Shown here: positions 8,822-19,380 of the stretch, in pieces | Layout: each line of letters opens with the position of its first letter | Position numbering within the stretch: the stretch's first letter is position 1 | Assembly (NCBI RefSeq): GCF_032401055.1 | Contig: NZ_CP135529.1 | Location: 3,718,501 to 3,782,500, forward strand | DNA: 64,000 bases | Direction: 5' to 3' | Source of the DNA: Tardiphaga sp. 709 | GTDB taxonomy: Bacteria > Pseudomonadota > Alphaproteobacteria > Rhizobiales > Xanthobacteraceae | The notes under the pieces: generated by a model | What the model was told of the DNA's origin: nothing | The model's input: the letters and a program-made list of their open reading frames with translations, nothing else | The model's database searches: none | Translations under genes and position numbers: made by a program

Positions 8822-9235
8822 TTAACTTTCTTCGTCGCCCGAGACGTCGCCGATGATGTCGGTGACGTCCTCATCGCCTTCTTCTTCGTCGGCAATGAAG
8901 GTCGAATCATCGTCTTCATCGTCATCGATGGTGTCATCGACTTCGATATCGTCCTCGGATTCCAGCACGGCAGCCTTCTTGCCGGTATTTTCCTCGGCGT
9001 CGGCTTCCTCCAGCGAGACCAATTCTTCGTTCTCGGCGGCTTCCGGAGCCTCCGCCGCAGCAGACGCTGCAGCTGCGCGAGCGGCTGCATCCGCGCGGGT
9101 TCGCGGCGGCGCAATCGGCGCAATCGGCACGACCTCGCCCGTATACGGCGAAATCACCGGGCTCTTGTTGAGGTCGTAGAACTTCTTGCCCGTCGTGGGG
9201 CAAATGCGTTTGGTTCCGAGATCGGATTTGGCCAC
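8822..9235 (-). CDS. TIGR02300 / FYDLN-acid family protein
   Basis: 137 residues with a GTG start (AGGACCC upstream). The N-terminus MAKSDLGTKRICPTTGKKFYDLNKSPVISPYTG carries the FYDLN motif that names the family, and a zinc-ribbon-like start with only one Cys. From about residue 70 the chain is strongly acidic (EESD runs, DDDEDDD), as in all members. The family is confined to alphaproteobacteria, nearly always beside aroA, and its function is unknown. Confidence 0.88.
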   Translation of the reverse strand: MAKSDLGTKRICPTTGKKFYDLNKSPVISPYTGEVVPIAPIAPPRTRADAAARAAAASAAAEAPEAAENEELVSLEEADAEENTGKKAAVLESEDDIEVDDTIDDDEDDDSTFIADEEEGDEDVTDIIGDVSGDEES

Positions 9236-9382
9236 GTGAAGGGTCCTGGGGATTTTTTGAAAAACGGTGCTTCACTTGGCTAGTTGACGCGCCCCTGTCA
9301 ATAGCGGTTTGCGTGAGAATGACCGCTGCGTGACGCAGCGTGGCTCATATGCTACGAGCCGCCTGCGCGAAGGAACACAATC

Positions 9383-10732
9383 TTGACCCAATCAGACACA
9401 GCCGCCGCCCAGCCGACACCGCTGACAGCGCGAAAATCCGGCGCCCTGCGCGGCTCTGCTCGCGTGCCCGGTGACAAGTCGATCTCGCACCGGGCCCTCA
9501 TTCTGGGCGCGCTGGCGGTCGGCGAGACCCGGATCACCGGGTTACTGGAGGGCGAGGACGTCCTGAATACCGCCAAATCGATGCAGGCGCTGGGCGCCAA
9601 GGTCGAGCGAACAGGCGATTTTGCGTGGAAGGTCAACGGCGTCGGTGTTGCCGGCTTCGCCGCACCCAAGGCGCCGCTGGATTTCGGCAATTCCGGTACC
9701 GGATGCCGGCTGGTGATGGGCGCCGTCGCGGGCTGCCCGATTGAGGTGACGTTCGATGGCGATGCCTCGCTGCGCAGCCGGCCGATGCGCCGGATCGTTG
9801 ATCCCTTGGAATTGATGGGCGCCAAGGTCACCGCGAGCCAGGACGGCGGGCGTCTGCCGCTGACGCTCAAAGGCGCGCGTGATCCGCTGCCGATCGTCTA
9901 TCGCACCCCGGTCGCCTCCGCCCAGATCAAGTCAGCCGTACTGCTGGCCGGCCTGTCGGCCCCCGGCACCACCACGGTCATCGAGACCGAGGCCAGCCGG
10001 GACCACACCGAGCTGATGCTCAAGCATTTCGGCGCCGAGATCGTCTCCGAAAAGGAAGGCGCGCACGGTCGCAAGATCACCCTCACCGGCCAGCCCGAAT
10101 TGAAGGGCGCCGATGTCGTGGTACCGGCAGATCCGTCCTCCGCAGCATTCCCGATGGTCGCGGCATTGATCGTGCCGGGCTCCGAGCTCGTGCTCACCGA
10201 TGTGATGACCAATCCGCTGCGTACAGGCCTGTTCACGACACTGCGCGAGATGGGCGCATCCATCGAGGAAAGCGATATTCGCGGCGATGCCGGCGAACCG
10301 ATGGCGCAGTTCCGGATCACAGCGTCGAAGCTGCACGGCGTCGAAGTGCCGCCGGAGCGCGCGCCGTCGATGATCGATGAATATCTGGTGCTGGCGGTGG
10401 CTGCGGCTTTTGCCGATGGCACGACCATCATGCGCGGGCTGCAGGAGCTGCGCGTGAAGGAATCCGACCGTCTGGAAGCCACTGCGGCGATGCTGCGGGT
10501 CAACGGCGTCAATGTCGAGATCGTTGGCGACGACCTCATCGTGCACGGCAACGGCCGTGTTGCCGGCGGCGGTCTCGTTGCCACCCATATGGATCACCGT
10601 ATCGCCATGTCAGCGCTGGCCATGGGCCTCGCTTCCGACAAGCCGGTGACCATTGACGACACGACATTCATCGCGACCAGCTTCCCCGATTTCATCCCGA
10701 TGATGCGTCGGCTGGGTGCTGATTTTTCGTGA
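9383..10732 (+). CDS. aroA: 3-phosphoshikimate 1-carboxyvinyltransferase (EPSP synthase)
   Basis: 449 residues. It joins PEP to shikimate-3-phosphate in the shikimate pathway. The start is TTG with AAGGA upstream; no suitable ATG lies nearby. Motifs are of class II type: SAQIKSA near 175, [31 protein letters not shown]. In the PEP-site loop it reads [10 protein letters not shown] (101-110): Gly105 stands where the glyphosate-tolerant CP4 enzyme has Ala, so tolerance should not be assumed. It is followed by cmk and rpsA, a common operon order. Shikimate-3-P binding [14 protein letters not shown] is intact (30-43). Confidence 0.96.
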   Translation: MTQSDTAAAQPTPLTARKSGALRGSARVPGDKSISHRALILGALAVGETRITGLLEGEDVLNTAKSMQALGAKVERTGDFAWKVNGVGVAGFAAPKAPLDFGNSGTGCRLVMGAVAGCPIEVTFDGDASLRSRPMRRIVDPLELMGAKVTASQDGGRLPLTLKGARDPLPIVYRTPVASAQIKSAVLLAGLSAPGTTTVIETEASRDHTELMLKHFGAEIVSEKEGAHGRKITLTGQPELKGADVVVPADPSSAAFPMVAALIVPGSELVLTDVMTNPLRTGLFTTLREMGASIEESDIRGDAGEPMAQFRITASKLHGVEVPPERAPSMIDEYLVLAVAAAFADGTTIMRGLQELRVKESDRLEATAAMLRVNGVNVEIVGDDLIVHGNGRVAGGGLVATHMDHRIAMSALAMGLASDKPVTIDDTTFIATSFPDFIPMMRRLGADFS

Positions 10733-10843
10733 GCTGGGCTGGCGTGGATATTTCCCGAGGCGGGTGCTAAGTCCGCGCAGGTCGCGCGAGCCTGGCTCCC
10801 GATCCACCGTCATTCATCGTGACAAGACGAGCACGCGCAACGC

Positions 10844-11482
10844 ATGATCATTGCTATCGACGGTCCCGCCGCATCTGGAAAAGGCACGCTGGGCAAACGG
10901 CTTGCGCATCATTACGGTTACCGGCACCTCGATACCGGCGTGATCTATCGCGCGGTCGCCAAGGCGATGCTCGATCTCGGCGCGGACCTGACCGATGAGG
11001 CGCAGGCCGTGGCTGTCGCCAGTGAGCTCGATCCCGAGAAATTCGGCAATCCGGCGCTGAAGACCCAGGAAGTCGGTGATGCGGCCTCTGTGGTCTCGGC
11101 CATCCCGCGGGTGCGGGAGGTCCTTTTGAACTTCCAGCGGCGTTTTGCCGAAGATCCGCCGGGAGCGGTGCTCGACGGCCGCGACATTGGAACCGTGATC
11201 TGCCCCCATGCGGACGTGAAGATCTTCGTCGTGGCCGATGCCAGGGTCCGCGCCCGCCGGCGCACCCTGGAGGCTCTTGGACGGGGCGAAGTGGCCGATG
11301 AGGCCGCCGTGCTGGCGGATATCATCAGGCGCGACGAACGCGACCAGAACCGCCCGATTGCGCCTCTGAAGCCGGCCACGGATGCATACTTGCTGGATAA
11401 CTCCAATTTGGATATAGAAGGCGGCGTCCGGGCCGCCATCGACATTGTCGAGGCCGTCCGAGCGGGCCGGCAGCGGGTCTGA
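10844..11482 (+). CDS. cmk: Cytidylate kinase
   Basis: 212 residues. It phosphorylates CMP and dCMP using ATP. The P-loop GPAASGKGT is at residues 7-15 right after the first strand, and the CMP-binding segment [12 protein letters not shown] follows at about 31-42. [18 protein letters not shown] and [20 protein letters not shown] complete the family signature. It lies 111 bases after aroA and ahead of rpsA, the cmk-rpsA order conserved in proteobacteria. Confidence 0.96.
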   Translation: MIIAIDGPAASGKGTLGKRLAHHYGYRHLDTGVIYRAVAKAMLDLGADLTDEAQAVAVASELDPEKFGNPALKTQEVGDAASVVSAIPRVREVLLNFQRRFAEDPPGAVLDGRDIGTVICPHADVKIFVVADARVRARRRTLEALGRGEVADEAAVLADIIRRDERDQNRPIAPLKPATDAYLLDNSNLDIEGGVRAAIDIVEAVRAGRQRV

Positions 11483-11529
11483 TTTTTCTTTCTTTCCGAA
11501 AGACCTCAGACAAAACCGTTGCCGTCATT

Positions 11530-11654
11530 GGAGGAAAGCCCGCTCCCGATCTCGAGCTGCGATACGCGCTTAAGGCTCCGGACACCATCAAGACCCTACC
11601 CACGTTTCGATCGTGAAGGCATGCTGCCGGCCCGTTCTTGCATCCTCCTGCAAG
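11530..11654 (+). promoter_or_regulatory. rpsA leader with a Shine-Dalgarno mimic and its complement
   Basis: The 262-base cmk-rpsA gap contains GGAGGA at 11530-11535 not followed by any start codon. A hairpin CTTGCA/TGCAAG (11637-11654) has a loop TCCTCC exactly complementary to that GGAGGA. Loop-leader pairing could form a regulatory fold for S1 autocontrol; S1 autoregulation is known in enterobacteria. The role here is inference. Confidence 0.3.
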
Positions 11655-11744
11655 GCGGTCGTTAGAGGTTGCGGACCCCTGACACTTCACATTTGAGACG
11701 CCCATTAACCCGAACGGCCGGCGATACCCGCATCTGGAGAACAA

Positions 11745-13448
11745 ATGGCTTCGACTGCTTCTTCGTATAATCCTTCCCGCGATGATTTCGCGGCAATGCT
11801 CGACGAGTCCTTCGCGGGCGGCAACCTTCAGGAAAGCTCTGTCATCAAGGGCATCGTGGTTGCGATTGAAAAGGACATGGCCGTCATCGACGTCGGCCTG
11901 AAGACTGAAGGCCGTGTGGCACTGCGCGAATTCGCCGGTCCCGGCCGTGACAGCGAACTCAAGGTCGGCGACGAAGTCGAAGTGTTCCTCGACCGGATCG
12001 AAAACGCACTCGGCGAAGCCGTTCTGTCGCGCGACAAGGCCCGCCGCGAAGAGAGCTGGGGCAAGCTCGAGAAGGCCTTCAACAACAATGAGAAGGTTCA
12101 CGGCGTCATCTTCAACCAGGTCAAGGGTGGCTTCACCGTCGATCTCGACGGCGCAGTGGCCTTCCTGCCGCGTTCGCAGGTGGACATTCGTCCGATCCGC
12201 GACGTTGCTCCGCTGATGAACAACTCGCAGCCGTTCCAGATCCTCAAGATGGATCGTCGCCGCGGCAATATCGTCGTGTCGCGTCGTACGGTTCTCGAAG
12301 AGACCCGCGCTGAACAGCGTCAGGAACTGGTCCAGAACCTTGAAGAAGGTCAGGTCATCGACGGTGTCGTCAAGAACATCACCGATTACGGTGCGTTCGT
12401 TGACCTCGGCGGTATCGACGGCCTGCTGCACGTCACCGATATCGCGTGGCGCCGCGTCAACCACCCGACCGAAGTGCTCACCATCGGTCAGACGGTCAAG
12501 GTCAAGATCATCAAGATCAACCACGAGACCCACCGTATCTCGCTCGGCATGAAGCAGCTGCTCGACGATCCGTGGCAGGGCATCGAGGCGAAGTACCCGC
12601 TGAACGCACGCTTCTCGGGTCGCGTCACCAACATCACCGACTACGGCGCATTCGTCGAACTGGAGCCGGGCATCGAAGGCCTGATCCACGTGTCGGAAAT
12701 GTCGTGGACCAAGAAGAACATGCACCCCGGCAAGATCGTTTCGACCTCGCAGGAAGTCGAAGTGCAGGTTCTCGAAGTCGACAGCGTCAAGCGCCGCATT
12801 TCGCTCGGTCTCAAGCAGACCATGCGCAATCCGTGGGAAGTGTTCGTCGAGAAATTCCCGGTCGGTTCGACCGTCGAAGGCGAAGTCAAGAACAAGACCG
12901 AGTTCGGTCTGTTCCTGGGTCTCGAAGGCGACGTGGACGGCATGGTCCATCTCTCCGACCTCGACTGGAAGCAGCCGGGCGAGCAGGTCATCGACAACTT
13001 CAAGAAGGGCGACATGGTCAAGGCCATCGTCCTCGACGTGGATGTCGAGAAGGAGCGCATCTCGCTCGGCGTCAAGCAGCTCGAAGGCGACCCCTTCGCA
13101 GAGCCGGGCGACGTCAAGAAGGGCGCTGTCGTGACTTGCGAAGTGATCGAAGTGAAGGAATCCGGCATCGACGTTCAGATCGCCGGCACCGACTTCACGA
13201 CCTTCATCAAGCGTTCGGAACTGGCGCGTGAGCGTTCGGATCAGCGCGCTGAGCGTTTCGCCGTCGGCGAGAAGGTCGATGCCCGCGTGATCCAGTTCGA
13301 CAAGAAGGCACGCAAGGTCCAGGTGTCGATCAAGGCTCTCGAAGTGGCGGAAGAGAAGGAAGCCATCGCGCAGTACGGATCGTCGGATTCGGGCGCGACC
13401 CTCGGCGATATTCTCGGCAAGGCGCTCAAGCAGAGCGGCGACAAGTAA
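11745..13448 (+). CDS. rpsA: 30S ribosomal protein S1
   Basis: 567 residues, the usual alphaproteobacterial length. It has six S1 (OB-fold) repeats. The first two bind the ribosome; later copies show the repeated VTNITDYGAFVELEPGIEGLIHVSEMSW pattern and RISLGLKQ / RISLGVKQ ends that mark mRNA-binding S1 domains. It unfolds and delivers mRNA to the 30S subunit. ATG with GGAG upstream (CTGGAGAACAA). A strong intrinsic terminator follows 40 bases after the stop. Confidence 0.97.
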   Translation: MASTASSYNPSRDDFAAMLDESFAGGNLQESSVIKGIVVAIEKDMAVIDVGLKTEGRVALREFAGPGRDSELKVGDEVEVFLDRIENALGEAVLSRDKARREESWGKLEKAFNNNEKVHGVIFNQVKGGFTVDLDGAVAFLPRSQVDIRPIRDVAPLMNNSQPFQILKMDRRRGNIVVSRRTVLEETRAEQRQELVQNLEEGQVIDGVVKNITDYGAFVDLGGIDGLLHVTDIAWRRVNHPTEVLTIGQTVKVKIIKINHETHRISLGMKQLLDDPWQGIEAKYPLNARFSGRVTNITDYGAFVELEPGIEGLIHVSEMSWTKKNMHPGKIVSTSQEVEVQVLEVDSVKRRISLGLKQTMRNPWEVFVEKFPVGSTVEGEVKNKTEFGLFLGLEGDVDGMVHLSDLDWKQPGEQVIDNFKKGDMVKAIVLDVDVEKERISLGVKQLEGDPFAEPGDVKKGAVVTCEVIEVKESGIDVQIAGTDFTTFIKRSELARERSDQRAERFAVGEKVDARVIQFDKKARKVQVSIKALEVAEEKEAIAQYGSSDSGATLGDILGKALKQSGDK

Positions 13449-13488
13449 GCGCGCAAGTAAGTTTCGACTCACTTGCTGCTATCAATTG

Positions 13489-13516
13489 GGGCCCCGGTTT
13501 CACCGGGGCCCTTTTT
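13489..13516 (+). terminator. Rho-independent terminator of rpsA
   Basis: GGGCCCCGGT (13489-13498) pairs perfectly with ACCGGGGCCC (13502-13511) around a 3-base loop, followed directly by TTTTT. Confidence 0.92.
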
Positions 13517-13650
13517 GCTGTTTCGACCATGTTTTCTTCATATTGCCTCGCAATTGATGTATTTGAGATACCTCAAGTAAACGCTGCCCGGACGACAGAT
13601 GCAGCATCCGCCAGACGCAAGCTCTCCCGAGGGCTTCCAGGAGATTTCCG

Positions 13651-14631
13651 ATGTCGCTTGATTCCGATGTGATCGTCGATCGCCGCAGAATACGTCGCAA
13701 GCTGACGTTCTGGCGCGTGGCGGCGGTGCTGGTCGCGGTCGCTGCGGTGGTCGTCGTCGGCGTCGTCGTGACACGGTCGGGCTCTGAGGCGCTGTCGTCG
13801 TCGGGGGCGATCGCGCGCATCAAGATCGAGGGCCTGATCCAGAGCAACAATGATCGCGTCGAGGCGCTGGAGCGGCTGGAGAAGTCATCCGCGGCGGCGG
13901 TGGTGGTACATATCAATTCGCCGGGCGGCACTACGGCTGGCTCCGAGCAGCTCTATGACGCGCTGATGCGCCTCAAGGCCAAGAAGCCGATGGTCGTTGT
14001 CGTCGAGGGCTTGGCCGCATCGGGCGGCTACATCGCGGCACTCGCATCCGACTATATCGTTGCGCAGCAGAGCTCGCTGGTCGGCTCCATCGGTGTTCTG
14101 TTCCAGTTTCCCAATTTCACGGGGTTGATGAAGACCGTCGGTGTCGAGGTCGAGCAGGTCAAATCCTCGCCGCTGAAGGCGGCGCCTAATGGTTTCGAGC
14201 CGACCAGCCCGGAGGCGCGGGCAGCGCTGGAATCGCTGGTGAAGGACTCCTACGGCTGGTTCCGCGGGCTCGTGCAGAGCCGCCGCGCCATGGATGACGT
14301 GCAACTACAGAAAGTCGCCGATGGCCGTGTTTTCACGGGGCGCCAGGCCGTGGACCTCAAGCTGATCGATCAGCTTGGCGACGAGAAAGCCGCCGTGGCG
14401 TGGCTGGTATCCGAGAAGAAGATCAAGAGCGACCTGCCGGTTCGCGACTTCAAGCTGACGCCTAAATTCAGCGATTTCACCTTCCTGCGCGCTGCTGCGA
14501 CGATCACGCTCGACGCTGTAGGTCTTGGTGCGATCGCGCGGCAGGTCGAGCAGGCGGGCCTCGCGCAGGCCATGGATGGCTTCGGTCTCGATGGCATGCT
14601 GGCGCTGTGGCGGCCGGCCACCACCAACTAG
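13651..14631 (+). CDS. sppA: Signal peptide peptidase SppA, S49 family
   Basis: 326 residues. A membrane anchor spans about 22-41, after a positively charged N-terminus. It degrades cleaved signal peptides in the inner membrane. The catalytic Ser is S124 in AASGGYIAA; the catalytic Lys is probably K176 in KSSPLKAAPNGFEP. HINSPGGTTAGSEQ (88-101) forms the oxyanion region. It is the short single-domain form, not the double-length E. coli type. CAGGAG precedes the ATG. It sits between rpsA and ihfB, a conserved alphaproteobacterial order. Confidence 0.93.
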   Translation: MSLDSDVIVDRRRIRRKLTFWRVAAVLVAVAAVVVVGVVVTRSGSEALSSSGAIARIKIEGLIQSNNDRVEALERLEKSSAAAVVVHINSPGGTTAGSEQLYDALMRLKAKKPMVVVVEGLAASGGYIAALASDYIVAQQSSLVGSIGVLFQFPNFTGLMKTVGVEVEQVKSSPLKAAPNGFEPTSPEARAALESLVKDSYGWFRGLVQSRRAMDDVQLQKVADGRVFTGRQAVDLKLIDQLGDEKAAVAWLVSEKKIKSDLPVRDFKLTPKFSDFTFLRAAATITLDAVGLGAIARQVEQAGLAQAMDGFGLDGMLALWRPATTN

Positions 14632-14792
14632 GGAACTGCTCGTCCTGTTCTTTCCGCACTGCAAGGAAGGCTGCAACAACGGTTTCGGGCATTTGTCACG
14701 CATTTTCGAAGGTGCCTGAATTCATTTAGCGTCTTGACAGTTCAAGGCATTTTCACGGAAATGCATCCTCCCGTTCAGAGTCCAACGTCTCG

Positions 14793-15104
14793 ATGATCAA
14801 ATCCGAACTCGTTCAACGCATCGCTGAGCATAACCCGCACCTCTACCAGCGGGATGTTGAGAACATCGTGAATGCGATTCTCGATGAGATCGTGGCCGCG
14901 CTGGCACGCGGTGACCGTGTCGAACTCCGCGGCTTCGGTGCATTCTCGGTGAAGCATCGCCCGGCCCGTGCGGGCCGCAATCCCCGGACTGGCGAGCATG
15001 TGCCGGTGGACCAGAAGAGCGTTCCGTTCTTCAAGACCGGCAAGGAAATGCGCGAGCGCCTGAATCGCGACAATGCTGTGCCGGAAGCAAGCGCAGCGCC
15101 ATAA
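14793..15104 (+). CDS. ihfB: Integration host factor subunit beta
   Basis: 103 residues. With IHF-alpha it forms the DNA-bending heterodimer used in transcription, recombination and replication. [17 protein letters not shown] and the DNA-inserting beta-arm with its proline ([15 protein letters not shown], about 60-75) identify the beta subunit. A TTGACA lies 54 bases upstream (14734-14739) and could be a -35 element, but I see no good -10. Confidence 0.95.
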   Translation: MIKSELVQRIAEHNPHLYQRDVENIVNAILDEIVAALARGDRVELRGFGAFSVKHRPARAGRNPRTGEHVPVDQKSVPFFKTGKEMRERLNRDNAVPEASAAP

Positions 15105-15191
15105 AGAACTTTGAGGTAGCGCGCATTCGGGCCGACAGGTCTGAGCCAATTAGCGGAATGCGCGCCCGCATCGCCTTCGCGAGAGACGTTG

Positions 15192-15581
15192 ATGCGTAAA
15201 TTCTTCTCAGCTCTGGTGATCATCCCCCTCGCGATCGTTTTCGTCGTGTTCGCCGTCGCTAACCGTCATCTGGTCACGGTCTCCTTCGATCCGTTCAACA
15301 GCAGCGATCCCGCGGTCGGTGCCACGATGCCGCTATTCGCGGTGATCATCCTGTCGGCCATCCTGGGCGTCATCGCAGGGGGAATGGCGACCTGGTTCAG
15401 GCAAGGGCACTGGCGCCGTGCAGCACGTCAGCACGAGGCCGATGTGCGGCGGGCCCGTGCAGAACTGGCTGATCTGCGCGCCCATACCGCGACCACGTCA
15501 CGGAACGGTGCGCAGCGGCTTCCGGCGCCGGGTTCCTCCTATATGGCCGGTGAGCGAGACAAGTCCGGCGCGACGTTGTAG
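15192..15581 (+). CDS. LapA-domain (DUF1049) membrane protein
   Basis: 129 residues from the ATG; a TTG one codon earlier is the alternative. Two membrane helices (about 3-23 and 47-68) frame a short loop with NRHLVTVSFDPF, the LapA/DUF1049 signature, followed by a charged coiled-coil-like cytoplasmic tail (RRAARQHEADVRRARAELADL). The E. coli homologue LapA helps control LpxC and LPS assembly with LapB; no lapB is visible here. It is conserved next to ihfB and trpF in this family. Confidence 0.82.
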   Translation: MRKFFSALVIIPLAIVFVVFAVANRHLVTVSFDPFNSSDPAVGATMPLFAVIILSAILGVIAGGMATWFRQGHWRRAARQHEADVRRARAELADLRAHTATTSRNGAQRLPAPGSSYMAGERDKSGATL

Positions 15582-15638
15582 AACCCCGCGCACAGGCTTT
15601 TCCTGCCATTCCCGGTATTGCCAGCGGCCATTTGAAGC

Positions 15639-16295
15639 ATGTCTCTGATCGTCAAAATTTGCGGCCTGTCTACTCCGGAGACGCTCGATGCGGCTCTGGT
15701 CGGCGGCGCGGATATGGTCGGTTTCGTGTTCTTTCCGCCGTCGCCGCGTCACGTCACGCTCGACGTTGCGCGGGCTTTGGGCAAGCAGGCGAAGGGCCGT
15801 GCCGTGAAGGTCGCACTGTCGGTCGATGCCGATGACGCCGATCTCGAAAACAGTATCGATGCCTTGAGGCCCGATATCCTGCAGCTCCATGGCAAGGAGA
15901 GCGTGGCGCGGGTGCGTGATATCAAACAGAAGTTCAGCCTTCCGGTGATGAAGGCGCTCGCCGTCGAGACCAGGGCCGATCTCGCTGCATTGCCCGGCTA
16001 TGCCGCGGTCTGCGATCGCATCCTGTTCGATGCCAAACCGCCGAAGGATGCGACGCGTCCGGGTGGTCTCGGCGCGGTCTTCGACTGGCATCTGCTCGAA
16101 GGCCTCGATCTGAAGCTGCCCTTCATGGTATCGGGCGGCCTCACTGCCGCCAATGTCGCCGAGGCCCTGCGCATCACGCGGGCCGGCGGTGTCGATATTT
16201 CGTCCGGCGTGGAAAGCGCGCCGGGCATCAAGGATCCCGACATGATTCGCGCTTTCATCCGCGCCGCGCGCGCAACGGAAGAGTTGACGACCTGA
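15639..16295 (+). CDS. trpF: Phosphoribosylanthranilate isomerase
   Basis: 218 residues. It carries out the third step of tryptophan synthesis (PRA to CdRP). The TIM barrel opens with [10 protein letters not shown], the Cys being the catalytic base (C8); the catalytic Asp is in ILFDAKPP. The phosphate site is formed by [13 protein letters not shown] and [10 protein letters not shown]. The stop overlaps the trpB start by one base (TGATG), so trpF-trpB-trpA are translationally coupled. Confidence 0.96.
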   Translation: MSLIVKICGLSTPETLDAALVGGADMVGFVFFPPSPRHVTLDVARALGKQAKGRAVKVALSVDADDADLENSIDALRPDILQLHGKESVARVRDIKQKFSLPVMKALAVETRADLAALPGYAAVCDRILFDAKPPKDATRPGGLGAVFDWHLLEGLDLKLPFMVSGGLTAANVAEALRITRAGGVDISSGVESAPGIKDPDMIRAFIRAARATEELTT

Positions 16296-17512
16296 TGACT
16301 CAAGCCATTCCCAATTCCTATCGGTCCGGTCCCGACGACACCGGTCACTTCGGCATTTTCGGCGGCCGCTTCGTCGCCGAGACGCTGATGCCGCTGATCC
16401 TGGACCTGCAGAAGGCCTATGAGGACGCCAAAGCCGATCCCGACTTCCGCAAGGAGATGGACGGTTATCTCAAGGCCTATGTCGGTCGCCCGTCGCCGCT
16501 CTATTTCGCGGAACGTCTCACCGAACATCTCGGTGGCGCAAAAATCTATCTGAAGCGCGAGGAGCTGAATCACACCGGCTCGCACAAGGTGAACAACGTG
16601 CTCGGCCAGATCATGGTCGCGCGCCGCATGGGCAAGAAGCGCATCATCGCCGAGACTGGCGCCGGCCAGCATGGCGTGGCGACGGCGACGCTCTGCGCGC
16701 GCTTCGGCCTCGAATGCATCGTCTATATGGGTGCAGTGGACGTCGCGCGTCAGCAGCCCAACGTGATTCGCATGGAAATGCTCGGCGCCAAGGTGGTACC
16801 TGTGCAGGTCGGTGCGCGCACGCTTAAGGATGCTATGAACGAGGCGCTGCGCGACTGGGTCACCAATGTGCACAACACGTTCTATTGCATCGGCACCGTC
16901 GCCGGCCCGCATCCGTATCCGATGATGGTGCGCGACTTCCAGTCGATCATCGGCGAGGAAACCCGTGTGCAGATGCAGGAGATCGAAGGTCGTTTGCCGG
17001 ATTCGCTGATCGCCTGCATCGGCGGCGGCTCCAATGCTATGGGGCTCTTCCATCCGTTCCTCGACGATCCATCGGTCGATATCTACGGCGTCGAGGCGGC
17101 GGGCCACGGGCTCACTAACCTGCATGCCGCATCAATCGCTGGCGGCCGTCCCGGCGTGCTGCATGGCAACCGCACCTATCTCCTGATGGATGAAGACGGC
17201 CAGATCCAGGAAGGCCATTCGATCTCTGCCGGTCTCGATTATCCTGGCATCGGCCCGGAACATTCCTGGCTGCATACGATCGGTCGCGTGAAGTATTTGT
17301 CTGCGACGGACGAGGAAGCGCTGGCTGCATTCCAGTTGCTGTCGAAACTCGAAGGCATCATCCCGGCGCTGGAGCCGGCCCATGCCCTCGCCAAGGTGAG
17401 CGAACTCGCGCCAACACTGCCGAAGGATCACCTGATGGTCGTCAACCTCTCCGGCCGCGGCGACAAGGATGTCCCGCAGGTCGGCGATATCCTGAAGGGC
17501 AGGCAGTCGTGA
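16295..17512 (+). CDS. trpB: Tryptophan synthase beta chain
   Basis: 405 residues. A PLP enzyme that joins indole and serine to make tryptophan, in an alpha2beta2 complex with TrpA. The PLP lysine sits in [14 protein letters not shown]. The catalytic Glu region is [11 protein letters not shown], the PLP-phosphate loop is [10 protein letters not shown], and the [18 protein letters not shown] segment is typical of TrpB1. It ends four bases into trpA (GTGA overlap). Confidence 0.97.
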   Translation: MTQAIPNSYRSGPDDTGHFGIFGGRFVAETLMPLILDLQKAYEDAKADPDFRKEMDGYLKAYVGRPSPLYFAERLTEHLGGAKIYLKREELNHTGSHKVNNVLGQIMVARRMGKKRIIAETGAGQHGVATATLCARFGLECIVYMGAVDVARQQPNVIRMEMLGAKVVPVQVGARTLKDAMNEALRDWVTNVHNTFYCIGTVAGPHPYPMMVRDFQSIIGEETRVQMQEIEGRLPDSLIACIGGGSNAMGLFHPFLDDPSVDIYGVEAAGHGLTNLHAASIAGGRPGVLHGNRTYLLMDEDGQIQEGHSISAGLDYPGIGPEHSWLHTIGRVKYLSATDEEALAAFQLLSKLEGIIPALEPAHALAKVSELAPTLPKDHLMVVNLSGRGDKDVPQVGDILKGRQS

Positions 17513-18345
17513 CCACCCGCATCGATACCCGTTTCGCCGAACTCAAGGCCGAAGGCCGCGCGGCTTTCGTGACTTTCGTGATGGCCGGCGATCCAGATCC
17601 CGCCACCGCGCTCGAAATCGTCAAGGCGCTGCCGAAGGCCGGCGCCGACATTATCGAGATCGGTATGCCCTTCACCGATCCGATGGCCGACGGCCCGTCG
17701 ATCCAGGCCGCAGGCCTGCGCGCGCTGCAGGCCGGCATGACGCTGAAGAAGACGTTGCAGCTCGTGCGCGACTTCCGCAGCTCCGACAACAAGACGCCGA
17801 TCGTGCTGATGGGCTACTACAATCCGATCTATATTTACGGCGTCGACAAGTTCTTGCCCGATGCCAAGGCGGCCGGCGTGGATGGTCTGATCATCGTCGA
17901 TTTGCCGCCGGAAGAAGACGCTGAGCTCTGCCTGCCGGCAATCAAAGCCGGATTGAACTTCATCCGTCTGGCCACGCCGACCACCGATGACAAGCGCCTC
18001 CCGGCGGTGCTCGCGAACACCTCGGGCTTCGTCTATTACGTCTCGGTCACGGGCATCACCGGCAGTGCCAGCGCGGATTCATCCGTCGTGAGCACGGCCG
18101 TGGCGCGGATCAAGCGTCATACGAAGCTGCCGGTTTGTGTCGGCTTCGGCATCCGGACGCCGGAAGCGGCCCACGACATCGCCCGGCATGCCAATGGCGC
18201 TGTGGTCGGCACGGCGCTGATCGATGCGCTGAAAGGCTCGCTGGACGCCGATGGCAAGGCCACGGCCAGGACCGTCAGCGCGGTCGCCGATCTGGCCGCA
18301 GCCCTCGCCCAGGGCGTTCATGGGGCCAAACAGGCTGCGGAATAA
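17509..18345 (+). CDS. trpA: Tryptophan synthase alpha chain
   Basis: 278 residues, GTG start overlapping the trpB stop. TIM-barrel lyase that releases indole from indole-3-glycerol phosphate. The catalytic Glu is in [16 protein letters not shown] (Glu about residue 50) and the Asp in [10 protein letters not shown] (about 61-63 of E. coli numbering). Loop [11 protein letters not shown] and [14 protein letters not shown] form the phosphate site. The substrate channel partner trpB is directly upstream. Confidence 0.97.
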   Translation: MTTRIDTRFAELKAEGRAAFVTFVMAGDPDPATALEIVKALPKAGADIIEIGMPFTDPMADGPSIQAAGLRALQAGMTLKKTLQLVRDFRSSDNKTPIVLMGYYNPIYIYGVDKFLPDAKAAGVDGLIIVDLPPEEDAELCLPAIKAGLNFIRLATPTTDDKRLPAVLANTSGFVYYVSVTGITGSASADSSVVSTAVARIKRHTKLPVCVGFGIRTPEAAHDIARHANGAVVGTALIDALKGSLDADGKATARTVSAVADLAAALAQGVHGAKQAAE

Positions 18346-18450
18346 GCCACAATTGGCCTCCATCAACCGGGAACAACGGTTGCCGGGCTCCGTCCCGGCC
18401 GCCATATAGATATCAGAGCGACGCATCATCTCAGCGACGCGGAGACACAT

Positions 18451-19380
18451 ATGAACTGGCTCACCAACGTCGTCCGGCCGAAGATCCGCAGCATCCTCAA
18501 GCGCGATACGCCCGAGAACCTCTGGATCAAGTGCCCGGATACCGGACAGCTCGTGTTCTACAAGGACGTCGAGAGCAACCAGTTCGTCATTCCCGGCTCG
18601 AACTATCACATGCGTATGGGCGCCACCGCCCGCATGAAGTCGATCTTCGACAACGAGACCTGGTACGACGTCGCGCTGCCCGAAGTGATCGCCGATCCGC
18701 TGAAGTTTCGCGACGAGCGCAAATATGTCGACCGCATCAAGGATGCCCGCACCAAGACCGGCATGAATGACTCGGTCAAGGTCGGTTACGGCAAGATGGA
18801 AGGCTCTGGCGTCGTCGTCGCCGTACAGGATTTCGATTTCATGGGCGGTTCGCTCGGCATGGCTGCCGGTGAAGCGCTGGTGCGCGGGCTCGAACTCGCG
18901 GTCGAGAAAAAGTCGCCCTTCATCGTGTTCGCAGCCTCCGGCGGCGCGCGGATGCAGGAAGGCATTCTCTCGCTGATGCAGCTGCCGCGCACGACTGTTG
19001 GCGTGCAGATGCTGCGCGAGGCCAAGCTGCCTTACATCGTCGTGCTGACCAATCCAACCACAGGCGGCGTCACCGCGTCCTATGCGATGCTGGGTGATGT
19101 CCAGATCGCCGAGCCCGGCGCGCTGATCGGCTTTGCCGGTGCGCGCGTGATCGAACAGACCATCCGCGAGAAACTGCCGGAAGGTTTCCAGCGCGCCGAA
19201 TATCTCCGTGACCACGGCATGATCGACATGGTCGTGCATCGCCACGATCTGAAGCCGACGCTGGCGCGTCTCTGCCGTCTGCTGACGAAGTCTCCGGCCA
19301 TTGCGAGCCCGCCGCGCGCGGAGAGCATTCCGGCCGAGATCCTCGTGGCTCCTGACGCGGTGCCGGCCGCGCACGCGTGA
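18451..19380 (+). CDS. accD: Acetyl-CoA carboxylase carboxyltransferase subunit beta
   Basis: 309 residues. Pairs with AccA to transfer the carboxyl group from biotin to acetyl-CoA, the first step of fatty acid synthesis. The crotonase-like core has [26 protein letters not shown] and [17 protein letters not shown]. The N-terminal region that in E. coli holds a four-Cys zinc ribbon reads [20 protein letters not shown] here with a single Cys, so no zinc ribbon is expected. GGAGACACAT precedes the ATG. The stop overlaps the folC start by four bases. Confidence 0.96.
   Translation: MNWLTNVVRPKIRSILKRDTPENLWIKCPDTGQLVFYKDVESNQFVIPGSNYHMRMGATARMKSIFDNETWYDVALPEVIADPLKFRDERKYVDRIKDARTKTGMNDSVKVGYGKMEGSGVVVAVQDFDFMGGSLGMAAGEALVRGLELAVEKKSPFIVFAASGGARMQEGILSLMQLPRTTVGVQMLREAKLPYIVVLTNPTTGGVTASYAMLGDVQIAEPGALIGFAGARVIEQTIREKLPEGFQRAEYLRDHGMIDMVVHRHDLKPTLARLCRLLTKSPAIASPPRAESIPAEILVAPDAVPAAHA

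Noticed and set aside
11325-13472. Long open frame (715 codons) antisense to rpsA
   Set aside because: It mirrors the codon pattern of rpsA; high GC at third positions keeps the antisense frame open. No motif, no ribosome site.
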